Shown here one piece after another: positions 19,593 to 29,662 of a stretch of DNA of 64,000 nt. Each line of letters starts with the position of its first letter. Within the stretch, counting starts at the first letter, position 1. The notes below the pieces were generated by a model that ran no database searches, had not been told where the DNA came from, and saw only the letters and a program-made list of their open reading frames with translations. This stretch comes from CAIWHR01 sp963823215 (GTDB lineage: Bacteria > Pseudomonadota > Gammaproteobacteria > Burkholderiales > Casimicrobiaceae). Made by a program: the position numbers and the translations under genes. Where the stretch lies: NCBI GenBank assembly GCA_963823215.1, contig CAWGKT010000012.1, positions 620,001 to 684,000 of the forward strand, given 5' to 3'.

Positions 19593-19659
19593 CGTCGGCA
19601 ACAGCGTTTCGGCGCCGTTGCACCTGCATCCAGCACCCGCGCAGAGCCGCAGGCAATCA

Positions 19660-19687
19660 GGAGCGGATGCTCGACATCCGCTCCTTT
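19660..19687 (+). terminator. Rho-independent terminator after the VOC gene
   Basis: A 10-bp perfect stem (GGAGCGGATG/CATCCGCTCC), 5-nt loop and a short TTT, 67 bp after the VOC stop and 20 bp from the convergent rhodanese end. Confidence 0.6.
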
Positions 19688-19706
19688 CGATCCGACCTGG
19701 CGATCG

Positions 19707-20228
19707 TTACATTGCCGGCTTTGCCACCGGATAGCCGGCCTTGACCCAGTCGTCGAACTTCATGTCCACGGAGGTCGCATTGGTGAAGCCCAGATCCTGC
19801 AGTGACTTGGTCGCCAGCGCGCAGCGTCCTCCGGTCGCGCAGTAGAGCGTCATCTTCGCGTCCATCCTGGTGTTGTCCGGAAAGCCGACGAGCTTCCAGA
19901 TCCTGAACTCGATCAGGCCGCGCGGCACATTGACGGCACCGGGAACGAACCCGTCCTCGAACTCGTTCTCGTTGCGCACGTCGATGAGAAGGCCAAGTTC
20001 CTTCCTGTCGAATGCCGCCTTGAATTCGGCCATCTTGACAGTCTTGATCTGCGATTTGGTGGTGGCGACCCACTGGTTGATCGACGGCGGGTAGCTGGGA
20101 GCGGGTGCGACGGCCTGCGGGGGCTGAGCGGCCGCGGGCGCCTGCGCGACCGGGGCTGCCGTGTAACCGACGAGGGTCATCCCCGTCAGCACCAACGCAG
20201 TGAAAAGGGCTTTGTTCCGATATGACAT
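19707..20228 (-). CDS. Exported rhodanese-domain protein
   Basis: A 173-residue protein with a signal peptide (NKALFTALVLTGMTLVGYTA) and an Ala/Pro linker to about residue 50, then a rhodanese domain. LLIDVRNENEFEDGFVPGAV gives the acidic turn, and YCATGGRCALATKSL is the active-site loop with the catalytic Cys. The loop CATGGRC is larger and less basic than in thiosulfate sulfurtransferases. A periplasmic role is inferred from the leader. A strong AGGAGG lies before the ATG. Confidence 0.82.
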   Translation of the reverse strand: MSYRNKALFTALVLTGMTLVGYTAAPVAQAPAAAQPPQAVAPAPSYPPSINQWVATTKSQIKTVKMAEFKAAFDRKELGLLIDVRNENEFEDGFVPGAVNVPRGLIEFRIWKLVGFPDNTRMDAKMTLYCATGGRCALATKSLQDLGFTNATSVDMKFDDWVKAGYPVAKPAM

Positions 20229-20434
20229 GGGATACCTCCTCGATCAGCTACGCGTAACCGGCGTCGAAAATGCCGCCGGATTCTACTGGCAAATCGGCAC
20301 GCGCACGGCAGGCGCGCGAAACGCCGCCGGGCGCGCGCGATTTTCGATAGGAGATATGCTAACAACGGCGGAGCGAGGCGGCATTGACGGTTGTCAAAGG
20401 CTGCGTCGGGACGCTCCGGACCCGTCGGCATTCA

Positions 20435-20593
20435 TGGAGCGGGTGAAGGGAATGTCGTGAAATCGCTCCAGGCGATTTCACGATCCCTCCGCTTCGCTTC
20501 GGGACCGCACTCGCTTCGCTCGCGCGTCCTGCGCGCTCCTCGCACTGCTCGGAACGCTGGTCGAGCCCGAGGGTTCTCATCCCTTCACCCGCC
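20435..20593. repeat. Segment bounded by inverted pieces of tRNA-Gly
   Basis: The 19 bases at 20435-20453 (TGGAGCGGGTGAAGGGAAT) are identical to the 3' end of the nearby tRNA-Gly gene in the same orientation. The bases at 20569-20593 (GAGGGTTCTCATCCCTTCA, then CCCGCC) copy its T-arm/acceptor end in the opposite orientation. Between them are a perfect 12-bp hairpin (20455-20466 with 20472-20483) and GC-rich purine/pyrimidine runs. There is no coding potential. The rest of the 20229-20625 gap shows nothing recognisable. Confidence 0.6.
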
Positions 20594-20596
20594 TAG

Positions 20597-20620
20597 GAAA
20601 AACGGCCCTCGCGGGCCGTT
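20597..20620 (-). terminator. Terminator of tRNA-Gly
   Basis: On the minus strand the stem AACGGCCC/GGGCCGTT with loop GCGA is followed by T residues, starting a few bases after the tRNA CCA end. Confidence 0.85.
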
Positions 20621-20625
20621 TTCGT

Positions 20626-20699
20626 TGGAGCGGGTGAAGGGAATCGAACCCTCGTCGTAAGCTTGGGAAGCTTCTGCTCTACCATTGAGCTACACCCGC
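20626..20699 (-). tRNA. tRNA-Gly (anticodon CCC)
   Basis: A 74-nt gene with encoded CCA. The acceptor stem GCGGGTG pairs with CACCCGC. The D-arm has AGCTCAATGGTAGAGC. The anticodon loop TTCCCAA gives CCC. The T-arm contains GGTTCGATTCC. The layout closely resembles bacterial glyU-type tRNAs and decodes GGG. The top pair of the anticodon stem is G-A mismatched. Confidence 0.95.
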
Positions 20700-20740
20700 G
20701 CGAGCAGCGATTGTAGCGAATATGGCGCTGCCCGTCGCCG

Positions 20741-22159
20741 TCACGCCCGCGGGGCCGCGCGCTCCCGCGCCGGAGCGCTGCCCGGCTCGCCCAGGTCCCA
20801 GAAGAGCCCCGTCATGATCCCGAGACCCTCGCGCGCGACGCGGGCCAGCAGGTGCTCGTCGGGAGCGTGCTGCGAGCACGCGGGATAGGAGTGCGGCACC
20901 CAGATCGTCGGCAACCGGAGCACGTCGGCGAAGCAATCGTTGGGCAGCGACCCGCCGAGGTTCGGCAGGATCGCGGGACGCGCGCCCGTGGTGGCCGCGA
21001 TCGACGACGCCGCCCAGCGTACCCACGGGTGGTCCGGGTCGAGGCGCGTGGCCGCCATCGGCTCGGCATCCGCCTGCCGAACCTGCACCCTGGCGAAGCC
21101 GAGAAGGTCGAGATGCGTGCGAATCGCGGGAATGAAGGTGCGCCAGTCGCAGCCCGCCACGAAGCGCAGCTGCAGATGCGCGTTGGCGCGTGGCGGAATC
21201 GCATTGACGGGCCGGTCGGGGTTGCCGGTGCGAAAGGCGAGCACTTCGAGCGCGTTCCAGCCGAAAACGCGCTCGGCGGGCGTCAAGCCCGGCTCGCCCC
21301 AGTTGCCGTCGATCGGTGGCCCATCCGGCTCGCCGGGCTCGATGTCCTCGAGCGCACGGCGCACCGATCGGGGGATCGGCGGCGCGCGCAGCCCGGCGAC
21401 GAGAATCCGGCCGCGCGCATCGATCATCGACGCGATGGCGTTGGCCAGCACGACCCCGGGATTGGCGAGCAGCCCGCCCCAGTTTCCCGAGTGATGCGCA
21501 CCCTCGCGCAGATCGACGATGAGATCGAAGTTGAACGCGCCGCGCGAGCCGAGGAATAGCGTCGGCCGATCGGAACGCAGGCGCGGACCATCGGAGGCGA
21601 TCAGGACATCGGCGCGCAACGACTCCGCACGCGCTTCACAGGTCCGGCGCAGTCCCGGCGAGCCGACCTCCTCGCCCATTTCGAGCAACAGTTTCGCATT
21701 GAAGCCGAGCCGCCCGCGCGCCGCCTGCACCTGCCCGAGCGCCGCGAGGTTGATCGTGTGCTGGCCCTTGTTGTCCGCAGTGCCTCGGCCGTACCAGCGG
21801 CCGTCGGCTTCCGTTACCTCCCACGGCGAACGGCCGGCGCTCCACTGGTTGTCGTGACCCGCGACGACGTCTCCGTGGCCGTAGATCAGTACCGTCGGCA
21901 GCGACGGATCCTCGCCGCGCTCCGCGAACAGCATCGGCGGCGCACCGGCAACAGGGTTGTCCCAGAGCGTCCGCCGGAAGCCCATCCGTTCGACCGCGGG
22001 GCCGATTTCCTCGGTCAGGTAGCGCGCGAGTTCCGCGGCGCGTTGCGGATTCTGACTCTCCGTGCGGATGCCCACGCGCCGCCGCAAGTCGGCGAGCAGA
22101 GCGCCGGCATCGAACCAGGCGGCCGCGGCCGCGATCGCCGCATTGCGTGACTCGGACAC
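20741..22159 (-). CDS. M20-family metallopeptidase/deacylase
   Basis: A 472-residue zinc hydrolase. Metal and catalytic motifs appear in order: LIYGHGDVV (first His and Asp), GRWYGRGTADNKGQ (bridging Asp), LLEMGEEVGSPG (catalytic and metal Glu), ASDGP, and a late His in VPHSYPACSQHAPDEH. The dimerisation domain lies around residues 210-360. M20 members cleave dipeptides or N-acyl amino acids; this longer form resembles the succinyl-diaminopimelate/dipeptidase-type group, and the substrate is not fixed. The start is GTG at 22159. It is 15 bp downstream of the LOG-like gene on the same strand. Confidence 0.85.
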   Translation of the reverse strand: MSESRNAAIAAAAAWFDAGALLADLRRRVGIRTESQNPQRAAELARYLTEEIGPAVERMGFRRTLWDNPVAGAPPMLFAERGEDPSLPTVLIYGHGDVVAGHDNQWSAGRSPWEVTEADGRWYGRGTADNKGQHTINLAALGQVQAARGRLGFNAKLLLEMGEEVGSPGLRRTCEARAESLRADVLIASDGPRLRSDRPTLFLGSRGAFNFDLIVDLREGAHHSGNWGGLLANPGVVLANAIASMIDARGRILVAGLRAPPIPRSVRRALEDIEPGEPDGPPIDGNWGEPGLTPAERVFGWNALEVLAFRTGNPDRPVNAIPPRANAHLQLRFVAGCDWRTFIPAIRTHLDLLGFARVQVRQADAEPMAATRLDPDHPWVRWAASSIAATTGARPAILPNLGGSLPNDCFADVLRLPTIWVPHSYPACSQHAPDEHLLARVAREGLGIMTGLFWDLGEPGSAPARERAAPRA

Positions 22160-22174
22160 GGCCCGGTGACGCGC

Positions 22175-22852
22175 CTACGCGTCGTCCGTTGCGTAGGGAA
22201 GCGTGGCTTCGCCGTCGAGCGCCAGCACGACGCGGGCGACCGCGACCATCGCGGCTTCGACCGTGGGCAGGTGCTCGACGCCGTCGACGTGCGGCGCGCC
22301 CTCGAGGCCGAACACGCGCTTGCCGAACTGCATGCCGAACGCGACTTCGGACAGCGTGCCGTGGCTCCCGCCGACGGCGATGAGGCACAGCGCGCCGCGC
22401 GCGATGATCGCGTTGCGCGCTAGCCCGACGCCGGTCGGAATCGGCACCGTCACGAACGGATTGCCATCCGCGATCGATTCGCCCGGCAGCAGGCCGATGC
22501 TGACGCCACCCTGCGCGGCGACACCCTCGCACACCGCCAGCATCACGCCGCGGCGACCGCCGCACAGCACCGTCAGGCCGATCTTCGCGAGCTCGTTGCC
22601 GAGGAGCCGCGCCGCGGCGAGCTGCGCGTGCGTCGCGTGATGGCCGCCGATCACGCCGATCGGCTGCCGCGACGGCGCACCACTCTCCTTCTGCAGCCAG
22701 CGCACCGCGGCAACGGGATCGAGCGCAATGCCCGCGAGCGCCTGCGCTGTCGTTTCCCACACCCCGGCGTCGGCGTCGAACGCGAGGCCCGCGCCATCGT
22801 GCAGGCGGCCGTGAGCCCGATCGAGGTAGAGCGTCGGCGCAGGCGTGGGCAT
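22175..22852 (-). CDS. LOG/TIGR00725-like Rossmann protein
   Basis: A 225-residue protein. The Rossmann core has IGVIGGHHATHAQ, then LCGGRRGVMLAVCEGV and VGGSHGTLSEVAFGM, the last corresponding to the PGGxGTxxE motif of lysine-decarboxylase-like/LOG phosphoribohydrolases. In TIGR00725-type proteins the first Pro and some basic residues are absent, as here, so nucleotide-monophosphate hydrolysis is possible but unproven. A 70-residue N-terminal extension precedes the core. The start at 22852 follows from alignment with the hydrophilic N-terminus. Confidence 0.7.
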   Translation of the reverse strand: MPTPAPTLYLDRAHGRLHDGAGLAFDADAGVWETTAQALAGIALDPVAAVRWLQKESGAPSRQPIGVIGGHHATHAQLAAARLLGNELAKIGLTVLCGGRRGVMLAVCEGVAAQGGVSIGLLPGESIADGNPFVTVPIPTGVGLARNAIIARGALCLIAVGGSHGTLSEVAFGMQFGKRVFGLEGAPHVDGVEHLPTVEAAMVAVARVVLALDGEATLPYATDDA

Positions 22853-23058
22853 GAATGGAAATCCGGGGGCGGATAGGCGGGATCGCCGCCATCTTATCGG
22901 ATCGGCGCCGGCCCAACGATGGCGCGCGGTGGACCGGCCGGATTGCCGGGGGTCTCCGCCCGGCCCGCGTCGGCGCGATTCCACGACACGGGGCATGGTG
23001 GGATAATCATCGATTGTTCCGGGGCGTTCGCCCCCAACTCCTGGGAATCCGACAAATC

Positions 23059-25629
23059 ATGATCCTAGCTCGCCGGTCCACCCCGATCGCGCTTGCCGTT
23101 GCCGTCCTGCTCTGTGCCTCAGCCATCGCGACCGCGCAGTCAGCGCCCTCTGCGGCCGCCGCACCCGCGGCGCCGGCCGCGAAGCCCGCAGCGCAGCTCC
23201 CCGCCGATCCCTGGCCTCGTGTCGTCGACCTCACCAACGCGCAGGTGCTCGTCTATCAGCCACAGATCAACAAGTGGGACGCCAACCAGATCGACTTCCG
23301 CGCCGCGCTCGCCATCAAGGTCACCGGTGCTGCGGACGAGACGTTCGGCGTGATCTTCGCGACGGCGCGCACCCAGGTCGACAAGGTCGCGCGCACGGTG
23401 GTCTTCGAGAACATGCAGATCAGCAAGATCGACTTCCCCACGCTGCCGAATCGCGGCTCGGCGTATGCACCCGAATTGCAGAAGGAGTTCGCCGGCAAGA
23501 TCCGCACGATCGCGCTCGACCGGCTGCAGTCGTCGCTGGCTTTGGCCGGCATCAAGCCGCCCACCGTGCCGGTGCAGAACAATCCGCCGCAGGTGCTGGT
23601 GAGTTATTCGCCGGCCATCCTGGTGCCGATCGACGGCGCGCCCGTGATCAAGCCCGTTGCCGATGACGCCCGGTTCAAGCGCGTGATCAACACGCGCGCA
23701 CTGATCCTGCAGGGCGGGATTGAGCAGAAATTCTTCATCCACCTGTACGACGGCTGGCTGGTGTCGAGCGCCGTGACCGGCCCCTGGGAGCAGCCGTTCC
23801 TGACGCCCCCCGGCATCAACGACGTCGCGCAAAAGCTCGCCAAGGCCGGTCTCGTCGACATGCTCGACGGCGGGCCCAAGGCCAATCCCAAGCCGTCGCT
23901 CGCCAACGGCGTGCCGACGATCTACACGAGCCAGGTGCAGACCGAACTGATCGTCTTCAAGGGCCAGCCCGATTTCGTGCCCATCGTCGGCACACAGCTG
24001 CTGTGGGCGTCGAACACGACGAGCGACATCCTGATCAACACCGCCAACAACAACTACTACGCGCTGCTCGCCGGCCGCTGGTTCATGGCCGGCGGCCTCA
24101 CCGGGCCGTGGACGTTCGTCGCCAACAATGCGTTGCCGCCGGACTTCGCGCGCATCCCACCGCATTCGCTCGCCGGCGCCGTGCTCCCGACCGTCGCCGG
24201 CACGCCGCAGGCGGAGGAGGCGATCATCGAGAACTCGATCCCGCAAACGGCGACGGTGCCGCTCAGGAACGGGCCGAAATTCACGCCGGAATTCGATGGC
24301 CCGCCGCAGTACGCCCCCATAGCCGGCACGCCGCTCACCTACGTGACGAACTCGCACTCGCCGGTGATCCAGGTGGCCCCGAACGCCTTCTACGCGGTGA
24401 CCGCGGGCGTCTGGTTCACCGCGCCGCAGCTGACCGGGCCGTGGGCCATCGCGACTTCGGTGCCATCCGTGATCTACACGATCCCGCCGTCCTCGCCGGT
24501 CCACTACGTGACCTACGTGCGGATCTACGAAGCGACGCCGCAGGTTGTCTACGTCGGCTACACGCCGGGTTATCTCGGCACTGTGGTCGCGCCGTACGGC
24601 ACCGTCGTCTACGGCACCGGTTACTACTACGCGCCGTGGATTGGTACCTACTGGTACGCGCCCCCGTACACCTACGGCGTTGCGGCAACGCCCATTTACA
24701 ACCCGTACGTCGGATACACGTGGGGGTTTGCCATGGGCCTTGCGACGGCGGCGTGGATGGAGCCCTGGTGGGGCGGCGCCTACTACTATCCCGGCTACTG
24801 GGGCGGCTACGGCTGCTGCGCCACCGCGAGCGCCAACGTCTACGGTCACTGGGGCGCCACCACGTATTCCGGCACGCGCTCGTGGTACGCGGGCGGAGGT
24901 GTCGCAGGAACGACTTTCAGCGGTTCCTACGCCAATGCGCGCACCGGCACCACCGGCGACATCAATGCCGGGAGGCAGTACAACGCGTGGACGGGCAACG
25001 CGACGCGCGGCTACGATCGCACGATGAACGGCGCCGCCGGCGGCTCCGGCAACGTGGCACGCGCCAGCAACTACAACGTCTATTCAGGGCAACGTTCCAC
25101 CGCGTCGAGCGTGTCGGGTACCGGTGCGGGCGGGAGCACCTATGACCGCGCCGGCGCGACAACCGCCGGACCCGAGGGCAACGCGCATGTCGGCGGAGGC
25201 CAGACGTACAACGCCAAGACCGGCCAGACCAACACCTGGGGCACCGCCAGCGTCGGCAACAACCACGTCGCCGACGTCAACGGCAACGTCTACACGAACA
25301 CGGGCAGCGGCTGGCAGCAGCACTCGGCGAGCGGCACGAGTCCCGCTTCCGGCGATACGTCCTGGGCTGACAGGGAGGCGCAGGCGCGATCGAACGGCGC
25401 CGACAGGGCGGGCAGCTTCAGTGAGGCGAGTCCGATGGCGCGCTCCGGTGGCTTCGGCGGCAGTGGCGGCTTCGGCGGCGGCGGCTTCGGCGGCGGCGGC
25501 TTCGGGGGCGGTGATCGCTTCGGTGGCGGCGGTTTCGGCGGTGGCGGGTTTAGTGGTGGCGGATTCGGCGGGCGTTTCGGCGGTGGTGGTTTTGGCGGCG
25601 GCGGCTTCCGAGGCGGCGGCCGCCGCTAG
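23059..25629 (+). CDS. Large secreted Tyr/Gly-rich repeat protein
   Basis: The 856-residue product starts with a clear signal peptide (IALAVAVLLCASAIATAQS) and an Ala/Pro linker. Three spaced units share the pattern W-(L/F)-x4-(V/L)-TGPW: DGWLVSSAVTGPW (about 230), GRWFMAGGLTGPW (338) and GVWFTAPQLTGPW (450). They are about 110 residues apart, suggesting tandem domains. Residues 480-600 are Tyr/Trp/Gly/Pro rich (YYYAPWIGTYWYAPPYTYG). From about 795 the tail is almost pure GGFGG repeats. It is a cell-surface or extracellular protein by inference. Similar large uncharacterised proteins occur in proteobacteria; I recognise no enzymatic motif. Strongly monocistronic context. Confidence 0.75.
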   Translation: MILARRSTPIALAVAVLLCASAIATAQSAPSAAAAPAAPAAKPAAQLPADPWPRVVDLTNAQVLVYQPQINKWDANQIDFRAALAIKVTGAADETFGVIFATARTQVDKVARTVVFENMQISKIDFPTLPNRGSAYAPELQKEFAGKIRTIALDRLQSSLALAGIKPPTVPVQNNPPQVLVSYSPAILVPIDGAPVIKPVADDARFKRVINTRALILQGGIEQKFFIHLYDGWLVSSAVTGPWEQPFLTPPGINDVAQKLAKAGLVDMLDGGPKANPKPSLANGVPTIYTSQVQTELIVFKGQPDFVPIVGTQLLWASNTTSDILINTANNNYYALLAGRWFMAGGLTGPWTFVANNALPPDFARIPPHSLAGAVLPTVAGTPQAEEAIIENSIPQTATVPLRNGPKFTPEFDGPPQYAPIAGTPLTYVTNSHSPVIQVAPNAFYAVTAGVWFTAPQLTGPWAIATSVPSVIYTIPPSSPVHYVTYVRIYEATPQVVYVGYTPGYLGTVVAPYGTVVYGTGYYYAPWIGTYWYAPPYTYGVAATPIYNPYVGYTWGFAMGLATAAWMEPWWGGAYYYPGYWGGYGCCATASANVYGHWGATTYSGTRSWYAGGGVAGTTFSGSYANARTGTTGDINAGRQYNAWTGNATRGYDRTMNGAAGGSGNVARASNYNVYSGQRSTASSVSGTGAGGSTYDRAGATTAGPEGNAHVGGGQTYNAKTGQTNTWGTASVGNNHVADVNGNVYTNTGSGWQQHSASGTSPASGDTSWADREAQARSNGADRAGSFSEASPMARSGGFGGSGGFGGGGFGGGGFGGGDRFGGGGFGGGGFSGGGFGGRFGGGGFGGGGFRGGGRR

Positions 25630-25765
25630 GGCCGACGGTCCCTGACGCGCGACCCGGCGTCGCAAGGCGCGTGCCCGGAACGCGCGCGCTGCGTCTTCCC
25701 CGGTCGGGCGGACACGTGCCTTGCGATTGGACGATCGCACTGCTTAGGCGTAAGGTTGCGGCGGA

Positions 25766-25846
25766 CGCTAGGGGTCCTTCCCGCTTTGCGGGAGGGTGAG
25801 ATCAGACCCTTGGTACCTGTGCGGGTAATGCCGGCGCAGGGAAGCG
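25766..25846 (+). promoter_or_regulatory. TPP riboswitch (THI element)
   Basis: Conserved TPP-aptamer blocks are present in order: GGGGTCC, a variable hairpin (TTCCCGCTTTGCGGGAGG), GTGAGATCAGACCC (CUGAGA-type pyrimidine sensor), ACCTG, GGGTAATGCC and GCGCAGGGAA. It lies 49 nt upstream of the thiC start, so thiC is expected to be repressed when thiamine pyrophosphate is abundant, probably by blocking translation. Confidence 0.93.
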
Positions 25847-25894
25847 TAGCCTTTCTCTCCGCTCCCCGCGTCGTTTCGATGTCGAGGAGCCTCC

Positions 25895-27802
<1,908 letters not shown>

Positions 27803-27957
27803 TTTCGCTCGAGCCACCGTTCGCCGGCACGCGTCCCGGTCCCCGCACCTGTCGGGCAGCGATCCGTTGGGAGGCTCGACAACGACCGGCCCATCAGACG
27901 CCCGCGGGAAACTGCCGACGCACCTCGATTCGTCAACTCGCGTGATTGAACCCGATC

Positions 27958-28803
27958 ATGGATGCCTTACTGCTGACTAACGAGGTGCCGGTGCGGCTCG
28001 GCTCGTTTCTCGGCATCTTCGCGGTAATGGCCACGTGGGAGCTCGCGGCCCCGCGGCGCGCCTCGCGCGAGCAAAAAGTGTTGCGCTGGACGAACAACCT
28101 CGCGCTCACCGCCCTGAACAGCGTTCTGGTGCGGGCGATCTTGCCGTTGGCGGCGATCGGCGTCGCCGGATTTGCCGCCGAGCGCGGCATGGGCGTGCTC
28201 AACGTCTTCACCCTGCCCTATGCCTGGGCCATCGTGGTCTCGGTGCTGGCGCTCGACGTCGCCATCTATCTGCAGCACCTGATGTTCCATGCGGTGCCGC
28301 TGTTCTGGCGCCTGCACCGCGTCCACCATGCAGACCTCGACTTCGACGTGACCACGGGCGCCCGCTTCCATCCCCTCGAGATTGCGCTGTCGATGCTGAT
28401 CAAGTTCGCCGTGATTCTCGTGCTCGGCCCGCCGGCTGTGGCAGTGCTGATCTTCGAGGTCCTGCTCAACGCGACGTCGATGTTCAACCACGGCAACGTT
28501 CGCCTGCCGGCGCGCATCGACCGCGTGCTGCGCTGGCTGGTGGTCACGCCGGACATGCACCGGGTCCATCACTCGATCGATCCCCGGGAGACCAACAGCA
28601 ACTTCGGGTTCAACGTGCCCTGGTGGGACCGCCTGTTCGGCACCTACCGGGCGCAGCCCCGGGCCGGCCACGACGCGATGACGATCGGCATCGAGCAGTT
28701 CCGCGAGCGGCGGGAGCTGTGGCTCGACCGGATGCTGCTGCAACCGTTTCGCCCTGACAACGGCGACTACCCGATCGGGCGGCCGCGTGAGCGCGACGAC
28801 TGA
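27958..28803 (+). CDS. Sterol desaturase/fatty acid hydroxylase-family membrane di-iron enzyme
   Basis: A 281-residue integral membrane protein. Three or four hydrophobic spans surround a typical eight-histidine di-iron signature: HLMFH, then HRVHH in FWRLHRVHHAD, and MHRVHHS near residue 205, plus RFHPLE. Such enzymes hydroxylate or desaturate lipids, carotenoids or alkyl chains. The Phe-Gly-Phe-Asn-Val-Pro-Trp-Trp-Asp segment after the last His box is common to bacterial members. The ATG at 27958 was chosen over a TTG four codons earlier. The substrate is unknown. Confidence 0.85.
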   Translation: MDALLLTNEVPVRLGSFLGIFAVMATWELAAPRRASREQKVLRWTNNLALTALNSVLVRAILPLAAIGVAGFAAERGMGVLNVFTLPYAWAIVVSVLALDVAIYLQHLMFHAVPLFWRLHRVHHADLDFDVTTGARFHPLEIALSMLIKFAVILVLGPPAVAVLIFEVLLNATSMFNHGNVRLPARIDRVLRWLVVTPDMHRVHHSIDPRETNSNFGFNVPWWDRLFGTYRAQPRAGHDAMTIGIEQFRERRELWLDRMLLQPFRPDNGDYPIGRPRERDD

Positions 28804-28871
28804 CGTCGATTGACGGCGCCGCAGCCCGTGTCGGGGACTGCCGTATCGCCGGACATGCGCACGATTGCCAA

Positions 28872-28891
28872 GGTATGACTCCAGTGATACC
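28872..28891. promoter_or_regulatory. Palindromic operator candidate of the toxin-antitoxin pair
   Basis: GGTATGACTCCAGTGATACC is a 20-bp dyad with one mismatched pair outside the central CC, placed 9 nt before the antitoxin ATG. Toxin-antitoxin operons are generally autorepressed through such sites. Confidence 0.55.
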
Positions 28892-28900
28892 ATCCTGCCC

Positions 28901-29137
28901 ATGAAGGTCGCAATCTCACTCCCGGATCCCGTCTTCCAGGCGGCGGAGCATCTTGCCAAGCGCCTGAAGAAGCCCCGCAGTCGTCTCTATGCGGAAGCCA
29001 TCGCCGAGTATGTCGGAACTCACGGATCGAACGCCGTTACTGAGCGGCTCAACGCCGTTTATGGCGTTGAGGCGTCAACAGTCGATGCCGCCTTGGAGCG
29101 TGCCCAGTCCAAGTCCGCAAGCCATGAGGCGTGGTGA
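28901..29137 (+). CDS. MazE/CopG-like antitoxin
   Basis: A 78-residue protein with an N-terminal ribbon-helix-helix type segment (KVAISLPDPVFQAAEHLAKR, then KPRSRLYAEAIAEYV) for DNA binding and dimerisation, and an acidic C-terminal tail suited to toxin binding. It overlaps the toxin start by 14 nt. It is paired with a MazF/PemK toxin, which fixes the role. Confidence 0.82.
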   Translation: MKVAISLPDPVFQAAEHLAKRLKKPRSRLYAEAIAEYVGTHGSNAVTERLNAVYGVEASTVDAALERAQSKSASHEAW

Positions 29138-29462
29138 GATTTGGTGGGCTTCCCTGGCGCCGGCGGCGGGGTCCGGCCCCGGTTTTCGCCGTCCAGTCGT
29201 CGTGGTGCAGTCGAATCCGTTCAACGAAAGTCGCATCGCCACCGTCGTCATCGCAGCGATCACGTCCAATCTCGCCTTGGCGGAGGCGCCTGGCAATGTG
29301 CGAATCGGCAAGAGTGAGTCCGGTCTTTCCAAGCCTTCCATCGTCAATGTATCCCAAGTTCTGACCATCGATCGTTCGTATCTCACCGAACGGGTTCGCA
29401 TGCTTCCAGCCCAGACAATGAGCCGCGTCGACAGTGGCTTGCGGCTGGTGCTCGGGTTGTGA
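29124..29462 (+). CDS. mazF: MazF/PemK-type endoribonuclease toxin
   Basis: A 112-residue SH3-like toxin: MRRGEIWWASL and RRPVVVVQSNPFNES form the conserved beta-barrel start, with Arg as catalytic candidate. LSKPSIVNVSQVLTIDR is the second conserved block (S/T catalytic region), and a C-terminal helix follows. Family members cut mRNA at short sequences; the specificity is unknown. It is translationally coupled to the antitoxin. Confidence 0.88.
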   Translation: MRRGEIWWASLAPAAGSGPGFRRPVVVVQSNPFNESRIATVVIAAITSNLALAEAPGNVRIGKSESGLSKPSIVNVSQVLTIDRSYLTERVRMLPAQTMSRVDSGLRLVLGL

Positions 29463-29662
29463 TGACCGGGTCCACGCTCAAGCTCCCGCCGCGAAGCGGC
29501 TCTGCGCAACCCGCCAGGCCGCCGACGTCGCGCCAGCGCCGCGCGCAGCATGGCCGTACGCCGTCGGTCGCGCTGTCACCAGGGCAAACACTCGCCTCCC
29601 CGCCCGCGGCGCACGAGGAGCCGCCGCGCCACCCGAAGCCGGGCACGCCATCGCGGGCATCC

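Noticed and set aside
25084..25740. Minus-strand 218-codon frame opposite the Gly-rich tail
   Set aside because: It is the Ala/Glu/Thr antisense translation of the repeated glycine codons.
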